Source: Coprinellus micaceus (Eukaryota > Basidiomycota > Agaricomycetes > Agaricales > Psathyrellaceae). Taken from it: a DNA stretch of 64,000 nucleotides. The notes beneath the pieces are model-generated. The model saw only the letters and a program-made list of their open reading frames with translations. It was not told the DNA's origin and made no database searches. Numbering within the stretch: position 1 is the stretch's first letter; the number at the start of each line of letters is the position of its first letter. The stretch spans positions 3,782,001 to 3,846,000 of the forward strand of contig OX596336.1 of assembly GCA_951394405.1 (NCBI GenBank). The letters are read 5' to 3'. This document shows positions 48,078 through 59,013 of this stretch, piece after piece. The position numbers and the translations under genes are program-made.

Positions 48078-49536
48078 GTCCCACACCTTCCATCATCGCC
48101 CTCCTCTTCCCCACACCATACTACCACTGAGAGCACCTCCCGACAATCTGGCAACCCAGTCTCCATCGGTTGTATTTTACGTATTTAATTTTTGTTTTGG
48201 CGTGCGGGCTATTTCAGCTACCTCGAGGACGCGGAACTCCTTCTCCCCCTTCCATACTACCCCTCTAAAACTCGCTGTGGGTTTATTTCTCATGCATGTA
48301 CATTACGACTCGATCACACGGCTTTCATTCCCCTCAACGTCTATTCCGGTGAACGGCTTCGATTCTAAGGATCTCACATGGGTGGTTTCATCACGCTTCG
48401 GGCAAGCCTTGAGAACTACGGACTTGTTGCGAGTCCTGCACACAGTTCCGAGTGCTTGGAAGTTTGGTCAGGAGGTCACCGGTACCACACGGTACCCTCC
48501 TTCATGAGCCCTCCCGGAGGAAATGCTGATCTCCCGCGGCTTAGCGTGTTGCAATTGGGTCCCCATAACACCCACATGTATTTCATTCCTTTATTGGTAT
48601 AAGCCACCGTCACCCGCCCCTACAGATGCCTTTCGTCCATAATTTGGCATTTTGACAGATGCTTGACAGGGTCGGGTTCAAAAAGGAATTGTGCCAAAGA
48701 CGAAACCTCGCTGAAATATCGGTCAGCTAACGGCAGGTGTAGGTATCAACGATCAGGCCCAGTTGGCCCATTGACCATACCGAGTGCCCAAGCCGACCGG
48801 CGTACTCGTCTTTGGAAGACATCGATTGTAAACGCACCGCGTTCTAAGAACGAATACACTCTCTACATAACGACATCGAGAAAGATCCGGGCGGTGCCTT
48901 GTCGGGCTCCATAGCCAAAGGGTGAAGAGTTCGAAGAGGTTCGAAGACCTGATGGCGTTCTCGGAGTCCGGACTCTGCTGTAATAGATGTTTTCTGAATT
49001 CTATGGTCAGGGGTTGCGAGAATCATTGACCATATCTATCGGCTTTCATCGGTGGCCTAAAATGCCCTCCAAGGTGAGTTTCGGTTCTTCACCACATGGA
49101 CATTTGCCGTCACGCGTTCGCGTTCCATGGAGCTCACTCGAACGGGATACCCGATACACACTAATTGGTGCATAAAGGCCCCAGGGAGACAAGATATACA
49201 GGTTGATACCTCTTCAAAGGTTAAGGTCCCCTAGATTCCGGTTCATTACCGCTGGAAAGGGGTGTACCGGGCAGGATAGCCGCTGATGCGGTAATTAAGC
49301 GCCGGAATACGACTAATTTAGCACAAGCGGAGCGGCAGTAGAGACTCGATATACTCGCTGCCACCCCACTCCACTTCCCCAAGGGAGGGAGATTCCAGTG
49401 GCAGGTGCAAAAGAGGGGAGTTTGAAGCTGCGACCCAAGGCGAGCCTCGCCTTGGATTCTCGCCGAGTTAGAGCCCGCTCCTGCTCCTTCCTACCCCCCG
49501 TTTCTCGTTTATGATTTGTTGGGAGCAAAGATATCG
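48078..49536. other. Long non-coding stretch downstream of the transporter
   Basis: The first few hundred bases are probably 3' untranslated region. The rest shows no gene, RNA or recognisable element. Confidence 0.5.
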
Positions 49537-49608
49537 TCTTTGTTAGTATATCGGTTAGTACACGCGCCTGTCACGCGCGAAAGCTGGGTTCGACTCCCAG
49601 ACAGAGAG
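49537..49608 (+). tRNA. tRNA-Asp (anticodon GTC)
   Basis: The acceptor arms TCTTTGT (49537-49543) and ACAGAGA (49601-49607) pair fully with one G-U. The anticodon stem CGCGC/GCGCG encloses the loop CTGTCAC with anticodon GTC at 49570-49572. The T arm is CTGGG-TTCGACT-CCCAG with a canonical B box, and the D arm carries an A-box-like TAGTATATCGG. There is no intron. A T5 run at 49616-49620 suits RNA polymerase III termination. Confidence 0.93.
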
Positions 49609-49615
49609 TTTGAAC

Positions 49616-49620
49616 TTTTT
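49616..49620 (+). terminator. Pol III terminator of tRNA-Asp
   Basis: T5 run 8 nt after the tRNA end, with a second T run near 49628. Confidence 0.6.
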
Positions 49621-49681
49621 GCTCCCCTTTTTACAGTCGCGGCAGCCTGCCGCCGCCTGAGCACACCCCGGGCTAAGGCTC

Positions 49682-50128
49682 CAACTCTATCCTATCCGAT
49701 ACCCTATCTATATCCCTATCCCTATTTTGCCGTTGGAGTAAAGTATCGGATAGGGTATATATAGGGTATCGGGTTGGGATAGGGTTCTCCAGCTTCGAGC
49801 CCAATTTCCCCCATTTTTGAACCCATTCTGCTGCCCAGAAACCATCCCCCTACTCATCTGTGGCTGTAGACTGTCCCTTACGCCACCAAAATGATATTTT
49901 CCTCCCCTGTACTCGCCCTGATCACGACATGGTGGTGCCAAGTCCTTTCAGGCTTCGCATTCAGGCCCCTCTCTGGCTTTGGCGAGGCTAGTGGATCACG
50001 GTTTTTCGCGAGATCATGGTCTTATAGGAAGAAAGTCGAGTTTCTTATGCAAAGTAATCTGGTTACTAACTGAATTTCTCCGCTCGAGGACAACCCTATC
50101 TCTATTAATAGGGTATTAATAGGGTATC
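49682..50128. repeat. Repeat with ATAGGGTATC-type termini, possible MITE
   Basis: GATACCCTAT starts at 49698 and its complement ATAGGGTATC ends at 50128, with extra copies inside both ends. The left part (about 49690-49775) also folds back on itself: CCGATACCCTAT pairs with ATAGGGTATCGG. There is no open frame of note between the ends. No clear target-site duplication was found, so the element's borders are uncertain. It begins about 75 bp after the tRNA-Asp gene. Confidence 0.5.
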
Positions 50129-50432
50129 ACCCCAGTAGTTCGAAGTTTGAAAAGGCTAGGGCCCCGTGTAGAGGGCCCAGGAGGTTTGAAGCAGGAACCG
50201 CGCTGCACCTTGCCTGCGAGCAGCCTTGGCGGGAACTCCAGAGCGAGGTTCGGCGGGAAGTAACCGACGGCACGGAATTCAAAGGTGTTGTTTGAAGTAT
50301 CCTCTAATAGCTACATGTCTCCTGGTGGATCACAAATGGAATGGCTAATGTCGGGGAGGGGGGAAATCATGGAGGCAAATGAGTTGGCCTCATCCTGCAG
50401 GTCCATAGGCACTGTGCATGCCCGAACAGTTT

Positions 50433-51941
50433 TCAGACCTCGTGGTCTTCTATCAGAGTTATATCCACCCCCTCCACCCGCAATGCATTCAACCGTGCGT
50501 CGATACCACGTCGCCTAAGTTGCAGGGCTTCGTCTGGACGAAGTACAATGGTCACTTTGTTGATCTTAACAGGCCCCATGGCTTCGTCGTCGCCTGGGTT
50601 GTGGCTCCTGGCCTCGATCAGCTCTATCAGCTTCCACAGGTCGTAATGAAGCGTGAAGGTATGAATGCTAAGCGTTTGAAGGCAGGGGAGGAGCTTCTCG
50701 TGGTCGATTTGCTTGAAGAGGGCAGCGTCCACAAGCACACCTTCCATTATGACGCGTTTGACGGAATGGAGGGCACGGAAGATGGGGATCAGCCCTACGG
50801 CGCTGATAACGAGGGAGTGAAGCCGAAGGAGTTTCAGTTTTCCTGCACAATTCGAGTTTTTAACGAATTGGACAACGTCTCCGGCAAGGCCCTGTGCGTC
50901 GGGATCCTCGTCTATAAGGACCCTGTCTTGAGAGTTGTTCTCGAAGCTCAGGTCGAGGTGGATTAAGGACGGGCAGGACATGGATCGCAAAATCCGAGTA
51001 TCCCGCTCTCGACTGGCGAGGTACTTCAGCTGGAGGCCCAGAAGCTTGGGGAGGGCACACACAACCTCCGCATCCGAATAGTTGTCGGAATCTGACTCGT
51101 CGCCGCTGTCCAGCATCCGCTCATCGAAGTTGAGAAGGGCGTATTCCAGGTTCGGGGAACCGTTCAAGCTCTCAAGGATCCATGTCTCGAATTCGCATTT
51201 TAGGTGGACATCTTTCAGGTTGGGTAGAGAGAAGGGAGCGGGTTTAGCGTCCGTGAGTTGGAAGGGAGGGAGTTCGAGATGGAGTGATGTTAGGGAAGTG
51301 GGGAAGCTTTTGAAGACATGGAACTCCGGTACTGCTTGGTCACCTTCCCAAGACCAGTCATAAACCTGGACTGACAAGGTATGCAAGGCGTTCCACGGTC
51401 GTTGCGCTGTTGAGGAATCGGCATCAACGGCATCGAAGAGATGCTGAAAGCATTTGAGGGAGTCGCCTTTGAAGGCGAAGAAGTTGATGGGGATGTCGAT
51501 GAGTAAGTTGACAAGTTCTGCGTTCCGTAGGACACAATTTTCGTTACAGGGAGGGGTGATTTCTGTCATGCAACTTATCCCGAGTTTCCTCGGTAAAGTC
51601 CCAGCACGGGAAAGCCACGCCCTGACCCTGTCGAACCGAGTCGTCTTCCTGATCCGCACACTTAGATTGGACCATAGTTCCGGTGTTGCCAGCGCTACCT
51701 CCCTCCAGCCCCTGCAGACAAGGCAAATCATCTGCAAAGGTTCGGCGATGGCGTATGAGTCGTAGTTTGCTATGCCATGAGCGAAGATTTCTCCCAGAAT
51801 CTCGGGAGGCAGGGCGATCAGCTTGTCGAACCCAATTGAATCATGGCGTTGGCTTCGGATAGTGTACGTTCTGGATACAATTTCCTCGCGAAACGGCCAA
51901 AGCTCGAGGGGTGTAGTCGCGGGGTGTTCTTCAGTAGCCAT
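50433..51941 (-). CDS. F-box protein with LRR-like body (502 aa, single exon)
   Basis: One uninterrupted frame from ATG 51941 to the stop at 50433. The F-box is at residues 40-90: IALPPEILGEIFAHG, then ICLVCRGWREVALATPELWS. A segment typical of this Agaricomycete F-box group follows (VRAWLSRAGTLPRKLGISCM). The remaining 350 residues contain regularly spaced leucines in LPNLKDVHLKCEF, LLGLQLKYL, CPSLIHLDLSFEN and LKLLRLHSL, suggesting an LRR solenoid for substrate binding in an SCF complex. It is paralogous to 53906-55546, which lies beyond the wax-synthase-domain gene. Confidence 0.85.
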   Translation of the reverse strand: MATEEHPATTPLELWPFREEIVSRTYTIRSQRHDSIGFDKLIALPPEILGEIFAHGIANYDSYAIAEPLQMICLVCRGWREVALATPELWSNLSVRIRKTTRFDRVRAWLSRAGTLPRKLGISCMTEITPPCNENCVLRNAELVNLLIDIPINFFAFKGDSLKCFQHLFDAVDADSSTAQRPWNALHTLSVQVYDWSWEGDQAVPEFHVFKSFPTSLTSLHLELPPFQLTDAKPAPFSLPNLKDVHLKCEFETWILESLNGSPNLEYALLNFDERMLDSGDESDSDNYSDAEVVCALPKLLGLQLKYLASRERDTRILRSMSCPSLIHLDLSFENNSQDRVLIDEDPDAQGLAGDVVQFVKNSNCAGKLKLLRLHSLVISAVGLIPIFRALHSVKRVIMEGVLVDAALFKQIDHEKLLPCLQTLSIHTFTLHYDLWKLIELIEARSHNPGDDEAMGPVKINKVTIVLRPDEALQLRRRGIDARLNALRVEGVDITLIEDHEV

Positions 51942-52105
51942 TCTGGGGGTGAAGATGGTGGTAGGAGGAAAGCTGGAATTGATGGATCAGACGCCAATCC
52001 AATCAAGGTCCAAGAGATACACGAGGTTCGAATCGAGCAGAAGGTATGTTTTCCAAACAGTCGCCTCCCTCTAGAAGCCGTTTCCCTTCACCATATGGGC
52101 ACATA

Positions 52106-53393
52106 CTATTTTGAACCTACGAAATAGCCACCAAGCCATCGCTTTACAGGCCCCGATACATAAGAAATTACAACGGGACGACCCCTATGTTCTAAGAATC
52201 CAGCTCGTACCAGTGGCTCGACGCATATTGGAAACGTCAATGTGAACCATAGCATCACCCACACATACCCCACTCCGCGACATATTCGGGTGGGTAGACG
52301 CAGCCCTAGCTTCCGTACCATGTAGTCGACAGCCATCTCGAGAGCGATGGCCAACGGTTGAATATTGAAGAAAAGCAATGAGCCGCCATTCCACCCACAA
52401 ACAGCCCAGTCTCCACCGAGAAAGTGGACCAGGGAAGAAAGGAAGAATGCGACCCAAAGTTTGACGAACAGCCGAGCGATGCGGTTGGTGAGCTTGAGCT
52501 TGTTAACGAGAAAGTCGCCGTGGGCGGTGAGGAACTGAATGAGAAGATGAACTACTGGCCTCTCTCCATTAATTTTGGGGAGGACTTACGCGTCGGAAAT
52601 CCTGGTGCCAAAATCGTCTAGGCGTAAGGTGTAAACACTTGAGCTCTATTCGATCCGTGGGTCTGACTCACCCCCAGAAGTTACGAACACTGTACATCTC
52701 ATCGAATGACCCATAAAGTGGGGGCCATTCGTTGGGATTCGAGTATCCAATGCCTACGAACACCACACCCAGCACCCAATATACGATACCTATTGAAACC
52801 ATATTTCCCAGCCCCTGTGCCAGAATAGCCGGTCGGAGCCACCATACCTGGGCGCTGAAAGGAGGCCCATCTTGCGAGAAACTGGGATGTACATCGAGCA
52901 CGATTTCGCAGATAACGTAGGCTAAGGCCAGCTTCCCCAGAACGACTATTTGATCGAGTAAGAATTCCCTGCGCGTGCGAAAGGGTTTCTTTGGTATGGG
53001 CAGGTGGGCCGTTGGCTCATGATTCCACCCTACTCCCCGATACGCTGCCATCAGGTCGAAAGCCCAGCGCATTCTCCGTTGGAATGAGGCTCCAGATATG
53101 GGTTCTCGTTGGGACTTCTTCCGTAGAACGTTCTGTATGTCAGTCAGGACGAGAAAGTCCGACATGACGAACATATTGAGAGCGAGGGTGAGGTTCACTG
53201 GGTAGTGAGAGAAGGCGTCGGCAGTTCTGGTATCGAGGATGAGGTACAGGCTGAGAGATGCGATAGGGATGAAGAAGAGCCACCTATGTGGGCTTGGTCG
53301 AGCAGCGCAGCATAACAGAGAAAGGACGAAGACGAAGATAAGAGGTGACACGCGAGCGAGGGCGTGATATGACGTTTCTTTCGAGGATGGCAT
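52106..53393 (-). CDS. Wax-synthase-domain membrane acyltransferase (392 aa)
   Basis: Exons 53393-52672, 52617-52590 (only 28 nt) and 52534-52106 join in frame. The product has many hydrophobic segments, starting LIFVFVLSLLCCAARP. The family signature is YSNPNEWPPLYGSFDEMYS, then RNFWGRFWHQDFRR, followed by the putative catalytic His in SSLVHFLGGDW. This is the wax-synthase/MBOAT-like architecture that fungi use to acylate sterols, terpenoids or other small molecules; substrate unknown. It lies between two F-box paralogues in divergent orientation to the one on the right. No terpene synthase or other biosynthetic partner is in the window, so a metabolite cluster cannot be claimed. Confidence 0.85.
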
Positions 53394-53905
53394 TGGGGTG
53401 CAGCAACCGATTCAGAAGGACAACCCTCCCGAGTCTCAGCGCTTTAAGAGAGATGACACGACTACCCATGTCAGGAACCAGAGCAAATTTGCGGGACCTA
53501 GAGCCCGTAAGCGGTCGAACGAGGCCATTCTGGAGGCAGAGAGGCGTCAGGTCTTGTGTTGTGAGTCAACCGCAAACAATGGATAGCCATCGAAGCCTAT
53601 CGGAGCTTGAACGCTCTTTCGATCCCCGATGACTCACGTGGTCGTGGAAACCGGGCACTCAGGGGCCAATTTGTCAGTTCGAACTTCCCGATTGAAGTCA
53701 CCCCCACCTCGCGAACAGCCCCGAGAGCTGATTTCCGTCACCACCTCTTCCCGCCCAGTGTTCACGTTAGGCTATCGACGAGGCAGGATACCCGCTTCGC
53801 GCAGTCCGCCTAGGGAGCTCGACCAAACGGGCCCCTTCCACCATCGCTTCTCCTCTTCGAACGTCTACGCCCAGGATCAGAGACGACTCGAGCGCGGCTT
53901 CATCT
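53394..53905. promoter_or_regulatory. Divergent spacer between wax-synthase gene and F-box gene
   Basis: About 0.5 kb that must hold two promoters; no defined element recognised. Confidence 0.45.
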
Positions 53906-55546
53906 ATGGGTACCCTGAAGCTCGACAACAGAATCTCAGATCCGCCCAGCCTTTCACCCATCCACCACCTACCACCGGAAGTCCTCAGTCATATATTCGA
54001 AGTCGCAACCTCCCCTGGTCTGACAACAGAATCATCGAATCATCTTCTCGCCCTCTGTCTCGTGTGCAAGGCATGGAGAGGAGCCGCGCTCGCTCATCCC
54101 CCACTTTGGAGCTCACTTGAAGTCAAGGCCCGCTTTACGCCTCGCGTGTACGACAAGGTTCAGACCTGGCTTCGCCGCGCGGGGACTTTACCAAAGTCCC
54201 TCGCCATCCACGCATCCTACCACGAAGACTGCTGGGTGGATTACGATTACATTGATATGGACCTGTATACCTTTGGCGAGTCGGCGGAGATGCGAGAACA
54301 TTGCGACTTCGCGGCGTCCTATCTGGCGAAACAGCTTCTGCGGGGAACACCTCTATACCACCTCTCCCTCTACTCCCCTAGCTCGGTATGCCTTGCATGG
54401 ATTGCGAAGCGGTTGAACCTGTACAATGCTGCAGGTGCGGGGGAACTCACCCCATGGGATACCCTCAGATCCCTTCGCCTCGTCGTCAGTTCCGAGTGGT
54501 ACACGAGTACGGACTCCCGAGATGAAACCCAACAAGCAATCGACGAGATGCTTCGCACCCTACCCCCAGTTACATCCCTCCATATGCACCTCCCAGAGTT
54601 CAAGTTCCACGTCCACCCTAACAACCCAACCAACCCAGGGTCCGATCCCCGTAGAATCGCGATCCCCAGCTCCTCCCTCACCCGTCTCACTCGTCTTACA
54701 TTCGACTGTGATTGGCACTACAGGACTGTCCTTGATACCATTCGGCCGTGTCTCAACCTCGCGGTGCTAACTCTGCATCTCAAAACTTCGACATTGGGGT
54801 ACAATCCCAGATCCGATTCCCCCCGCTCAAATTTCAGCCCGGATCCAATCAAGGACGTTTTCCTTCCGCAGCTGGAGGTCCTCCGGATCCGCCAGGCCAA
54901 TCCAGTGGCCCTTCGAGTTCTACGTCACTTCGATACCCCCCTCCTTGTCGAACTGGATCTAAGCTTTGAAGTCGCGGGGTTCTCTTGGGCCGCTCCAGGC
55001 GCCCCACGCGAGAGTCAGTGGCAGGACCATATCGCCCCATACATCAGCAAGTCCAACTGTCAGACCACCGTCCGTCGCCTTCGACTACATGGAGTCACCA
55101 CGTCGAGTTCGGTACTTCACGAGCTCATAACGACCTGTTTCCCCTGGATAACCGACTTAACGTTGGATCGCTCCCAAATCAAGGGTCAGAGCACCGTCCG
55201 CGGCTTACAGCAGCTCACGACGTCAGAAGAGTTCTCTGAGAAGGTTCCCCAGCTTCGTACCATCAGCCTCATTCGATCCACTTCCTCGTCCTACACCCGC
55301 CGCCCCACTTCCAAGGGCGCTACCGCACCGGATACCTGGATACCACTCCCTGAAGACAGTGGGCCCGGAAGGACTCCTCCCAACCCACGCATCATCACGA
55401 TTAGTCGGGGGGAGAGAGACCCGCCACAACTAGAAGACCACGATACAGATTGGAGCTCAGACTCCGAGGACGAGTTCGATTCTTGGGATTTCAACTTAGG
55501 TGTTCGAGGGCCCTTACTTCGTACGCTTGAACACGATTATCTATAG
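53906..55546 (+). CDS. F-box protein with LRR-like body (546 aa, single exon)
   Basis: A single frame from ATG 53906. The F-box lies at residues 15-70: SPIHHLPPEVLSHIFEVAT, then LCLVCKAWRGAALAHPPLWS. The next block (VQTWLRRAGTLPKSLAIHAS) is plainly homologous to that of the 50433-51941 gene. Leucine-rich stretches continue (TRLTRLTFDCD, LNLAVLTLHLK, LPQLEVLRIRQ, DTPLLVELDLSFE), and the tail is acidic (DTDWSSDSEDEFDSWDF). A likely SCF substrate adaptor; target unknown. The ATG was chosen as the only one shortly before the F-box in this frame. Confidence 0.83.
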   Translation: MGTLKLDNRISDPPSLSPIHHLPPEVLSHIFEVATSPGLTTESSNHLLALCLVCKAWRGAALAHPPLWSSLEVKARFTPRVYDKVQTWLRRAGTLPKSLAIHASYHEDCWVDYDYIDMDLYTFGESAEMREHCDFAASYLAKQLLRGTPLYHLSLYSPSSVCLAWIAKRLNLYNAAGAGELTPWDTLRSLRLVVSSEWYTSTDSRDETQQAIDEMLRTLPPVTSLHMHLPEFKFHVHPNNPTNPGSDPRRIAIPSSSLTRLTRLTFDCDWHYRTVLDTIRPCLNLAVLTLHLKTSTLGYNPRSDSPRSNFSPDPIKDVFLPQLEVLRIRQANPVALRVLRHFDTPLLVELDLSFEVAGFSWAAPGAPRESQWQDHIAPYISKSNCQTTVRRLRLHGVTTSSSVLHELITTCFPWITDLTLDRSQIKGQSTVRGLQQLTTSEEFSEKVPQLRTISLIRSTSSSYTRRPTSKGATAPDTWIPLPEDSGPGRTPPNPRIITISRGERDPPQLEDHDTDWSSDSEDEFDSWDFNLGVRGPLLRTLEHDYL

Positions 55547-55757
55547 GCGAGGCGAGGCGTCTTCGGGTTACATCGGATCGGAAGCTTGAGCTTAATGTAC
55601 AATTATTCGGCGGGCGGTATCATGATTGTGTGTATCGAGGTTCTTGAAGGGAATCAGGGTGGGTATGATTTTCTTGGGGGTGTGGTTTTTCGTTACATCT
55701 TCTGTGGCATTCTTGATAGGAAAGGAAAAGCATTGTTCATTTCAACGTTCACTTCAA

Positions 55758-56586
55758 TCACAAAGCTAACCTGTTGGGCACGATTTCGATCCAGTAGCTG
55801 GAAAGTCCCGCCGCAAGTACACCAATCAGCACCTGCGCCTTCACATCCGGTGACTGCAAGGAACTCACCCATCAGGGTCCAGGATGAACGCGATGTGCCT
55901 CATCTTTCCATCCGTGGGCCTCTTCTTGAACTGAACGCCAAGCTGGTCGAAGCGCTCGCAGGCCTTGTCGACGCTATCGACCGTAAGCGCGATGTGACCG
56001 AACCCACGCCCGGGCTCGCTGTTGCCGTTGGCGTACCCCTTGAAGTCGGGGTCGGACTCGGTGCCGTGGTTGTGGGTCAATTCGAGGACACCTGCGAACC
56101 AGAGTGAGTGGAAAGGCGAGTGTAGAGGAAAGGCGTGGAGACTGACCTTCACGCCCGAAGCGCGAGGATTCCTTCTCCTCATCGGAGAGATCGCGACCCG
56201 AGTGGTTGAAAGCGAGGAAGTAGAGTGTGAAGTCGCTCATCTCCTTCTCTGTTACAGGGCCAATCGATGAGTGGACTCGGACGCCATATCGTGATCAGCG
56301 CTTAGCGTCCTCCAGGGAAGAGATGGACGCGTTGGCACAACTTACTGGACAGAAGATCCATGCCGATGACCTACGACGCGCGATGGGGCTCGTTAGCAGC
56401 ACAGAAAAGGCGAGGCGAGATGAGATGACCATCGCACATTTTGGTAAAATTCCAACGACACCTTGGGGTCCTTGACCCTCAACATGGTGTGGTTGAACTG
56501 TACTCGCCCGGCCATTAGCACTAGGCGACGTTCGGGAAACGCGACGAACGTACGGCGAAGCTAGCGGTTTCGGCGGTGCGAGGCAT
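55758..56586 (-). CDS. GLO1: Glyoxalase I (lactoylglutathione lyase), 160 aa
   Basis: Six exons, 56586-56554, 56497-56438, 56370-56346, 56248-56147, 56091-55869 and 55797-55758, total 483 nt in frame. Key motifs are [93 protein letters not shown] and YWIEIVPN. The metal ligands expected for the family (His of NHTML, Glu of LELTHN, His of GFGHIAL, Glu of WIEI) are all present. The enzyme isomerises the methylglyoxal-glutathione hemithioacetal to S-lactoylglutathione in the cytosol. One exon is only 25 nt long, and the 3' ends of this gene and the F-box gene converge. Confidence 0.95.
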
Positions 56587-57190
56587 GTTGTGGTGGCTAG
56601 AGGAAGAGACCGTTAGAGATTAGATCAGAACGCCTTTGACGATTTGGGTGTGATCTCACGATGACGACGTTCAATTTGTGCAGCCGCGAACCAATTGCAA
56701 CCTATACTGAGGCGGTTAGAGGGCATAATATGGGGAGAAATTTCATTTATCGCAGAGATCCAGGCTTGCCTGTGATAAATAGATGATATCGCGGGCATTG
56801 GTGAAGATGTTGAGTCGGGGGAACGGAGGAGGGTTATGCATCTTATCTTATCTTCAGTGTCATCACCGTGATGAACTCGGGAGCTCAGAGTTAGAGGTCC
56901 AAGCAACTTGACCTTAAACCACTATTATTCCTCACGAACCTATCGCGCTCTTGTTGTACAACTCGTTCTGTGGGCCTGTCAGCTGCGATTGGCAAAGCAC
57001 GGGGCCCGATATTTCAGAGTCTGCTGTCACAATGAGCCTCAAACGGTGGAGATCGGGTGCAACCGCCCATGTATCTCGAATTTAGAAGCAAGTAAGGAAG
57101 AGGAAGCGTCGACTCCTCAAGATGTAAGGGCTGGATACAGTTCATCCAGAGAGCACATTGGAGAGAGAAACTCCGGAAAGAAGTGACCCC
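56587..57190. other. Upstream region of GLO1
   Basis: No further gene seen. Confidence 0.5.
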
Positions 57191-57470
57191 TGCTCGATAC
57201 CTTTGGGTGAGCCCTTTGGCGCTGGTTGCCGCACTACAGGCAGCCTGCACTGGCGCAGGCCACTTCGGCATCACAACCATGCTCCTGGGGAAAGGCGCGA
57301 TCTTGAATGCAAGCAGACCTCTGTACTACAATCGTTGGCGTCTCATCTCTGCTCGTTGCACAGGCGGCAAATATGGATTCGCGCTACAAGCGAGCGGCCT
57401 GGCTGCTTGCATATCGCCATCACCCTTCTTGGCCGAGACGCCGACCCATATCTCCAAATGAAAGCAGAAC
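57191..57470 (+). pseudogene. Decayed ankyrin-repeat segment
   Basis: One frame reads ALQAACTGAGHFGITTMLLG, then KGAILNAS, the helix-turn-helix pattern of an ankyrin repeat. A second repeat is split over two frames: GGKYGFALQAS, and, one frame over, CLHIAITLLGRDADPYLQ. The reading frame is broken at least once and there is no start or stop context. It may be the remains of a NACHT-ankyrin type protein, since an NLR gene lies 5 kb to the right, but the link is inference. Confidence 0.55.
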
Positions 57471-59013
57471 CTTGTGTCCCCTGACGCCTCACGATCTCAG
57501 CCAAGGCCCATGGATCGCCCTAGAGAGCAGAATCGCAGAAAAACAAATAAAAGCGCCCAATGGCATCGTGCGAATTCGTAGCCTTTAATTGGACACGTGG
57601 GTTCCAACCGGGGATGTGATCACTGAATGGAGCGGACAATGATTTTGCGCTCCTGCCAACGTTTCTTCCTCCCCTCACCTCCTCGTCCCCCTCCCGTTCC
57701 TCGTCGCTGTGCTCGAATAATTGGACCTCATTCTATGGCAAAGCCTACCTGCTGTGAGGAGGGCTTGATTTACAAGCAAAATATCGGAAATATGCTTTGA
57801 TTGGCTGGAGAAAGGGTGTCAATATCGGTTAGGGGCTCCTTGAAGTGGAGAGCTGAGGAGGCTATCCCGCTGACTGGGGATGTCGTCCGGGGGTGTTGAG
57901 TTTGGTACGTCCTTACTCCTTTCTCTGGGCTCGCAGCTGATACCTATTCCTAGGGTGTAATACTGACACTGGGTGACGAAGGGATCCGCTGAGTGTGGCA
58001 GTGATTGAGATCGTCTCGATGAGCCCATGGGATGCGAGCACCCTTGGCTTCACCCATGTCACTACCTGCGCATTCTCTGGGATGTAGAGGACTTGACACA
58101 CCCATAGGTAGGTACTTGCTCCCATTGTGCTGCTGCGGGCACGACGTGGCCTCCACGATGCCTCGAGTCAACAATGCTGTCCGCAGCTATGATCAGGGGA
58201 CACCCACTCCCCTGGGCACATCGGAGATCTGCGCCTCATGCCTTGTGTGTCTGGCAACTTTGATAATCATCCCCAGGCTGTGGCACGCAATGTCCTTCGA
58301 GTTCGTGGTATGTTGCGAGCGTCTGCCCTTGTCCAGCAGTACCTCTTGGGATCTCACTGCCGTGCGATGGCAACCTTTCTCTCAGGCAGATGGATACTCC
58401 CAGCGTGACGTTGCGCTTGCCTTGGGCGTGACATTTGTGGAAAGTGATGTTTTCCATTGCTGTGCTTCTTGATTCTCGCTTCTCGTCGATCCTTCCTCTT
58501 GGAGTCTGTCGGCTGACATACAGAAGGACTCTCGAAAGGGCGGAAGATAGAAGGTGAGTCCAGAACTGTCCGCGACCTCCGCAGCCCGGCCCTCATTGAC
58601 AGGTCTTCTGCAGAGCTATTCCCTGTTCGCCGAAGTTGGTCAAGGCTATCGGAATCGATTGGACCATCCGAGTCCATCGGTTTCGCACAAACATTCCACG
58701 GTAAGCGGCTGGGCCGTTCTACTGAAAAGTTGGACGATTTCCCTCTAGGCCTCGACCTGGCGCGCATATTTTTTGTTGTCGCAAGATCCAACTATAACTG
58801 GCCTTGACTGCGATCAAACGCGCTACAAGCACCCCCTCGGTGAGTATTTTGGCCATCTACCACTTGTGCGATGTGCTGACGATTTGTCGCGATGTGATTA
58901 GGCGCGTCCCCTATCCACAACGTGACCGTCGCGTTCGCGTGGAAACTTGGATCTCCGCCTGAAACCGCGTTGATTAGGGTCACACGTGATGAACCTTCTT
59001 ATCCTCTCCCGCC
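57471..59013. other. Intergenic DNA left of the 781-aa gene
   Basis: Open frames exist (for example 58354-58791, minus) but none shows a recognisable domain or good exon structure. Confidence 0.45.

Noticed and set aside
50433..55546. Secondary-metabolite cluster around the wax-synthase-domain gene
   Set aside because: No terpene synthase, P450, PKS or NRPS gene is in the window; neighbours are F-box genes and glyoxalase I.
58354..58791. 145-codon minus-strand frame
   Set aside because: Basic, Ser-rich, no domain or introns of the usual type; likely chance.
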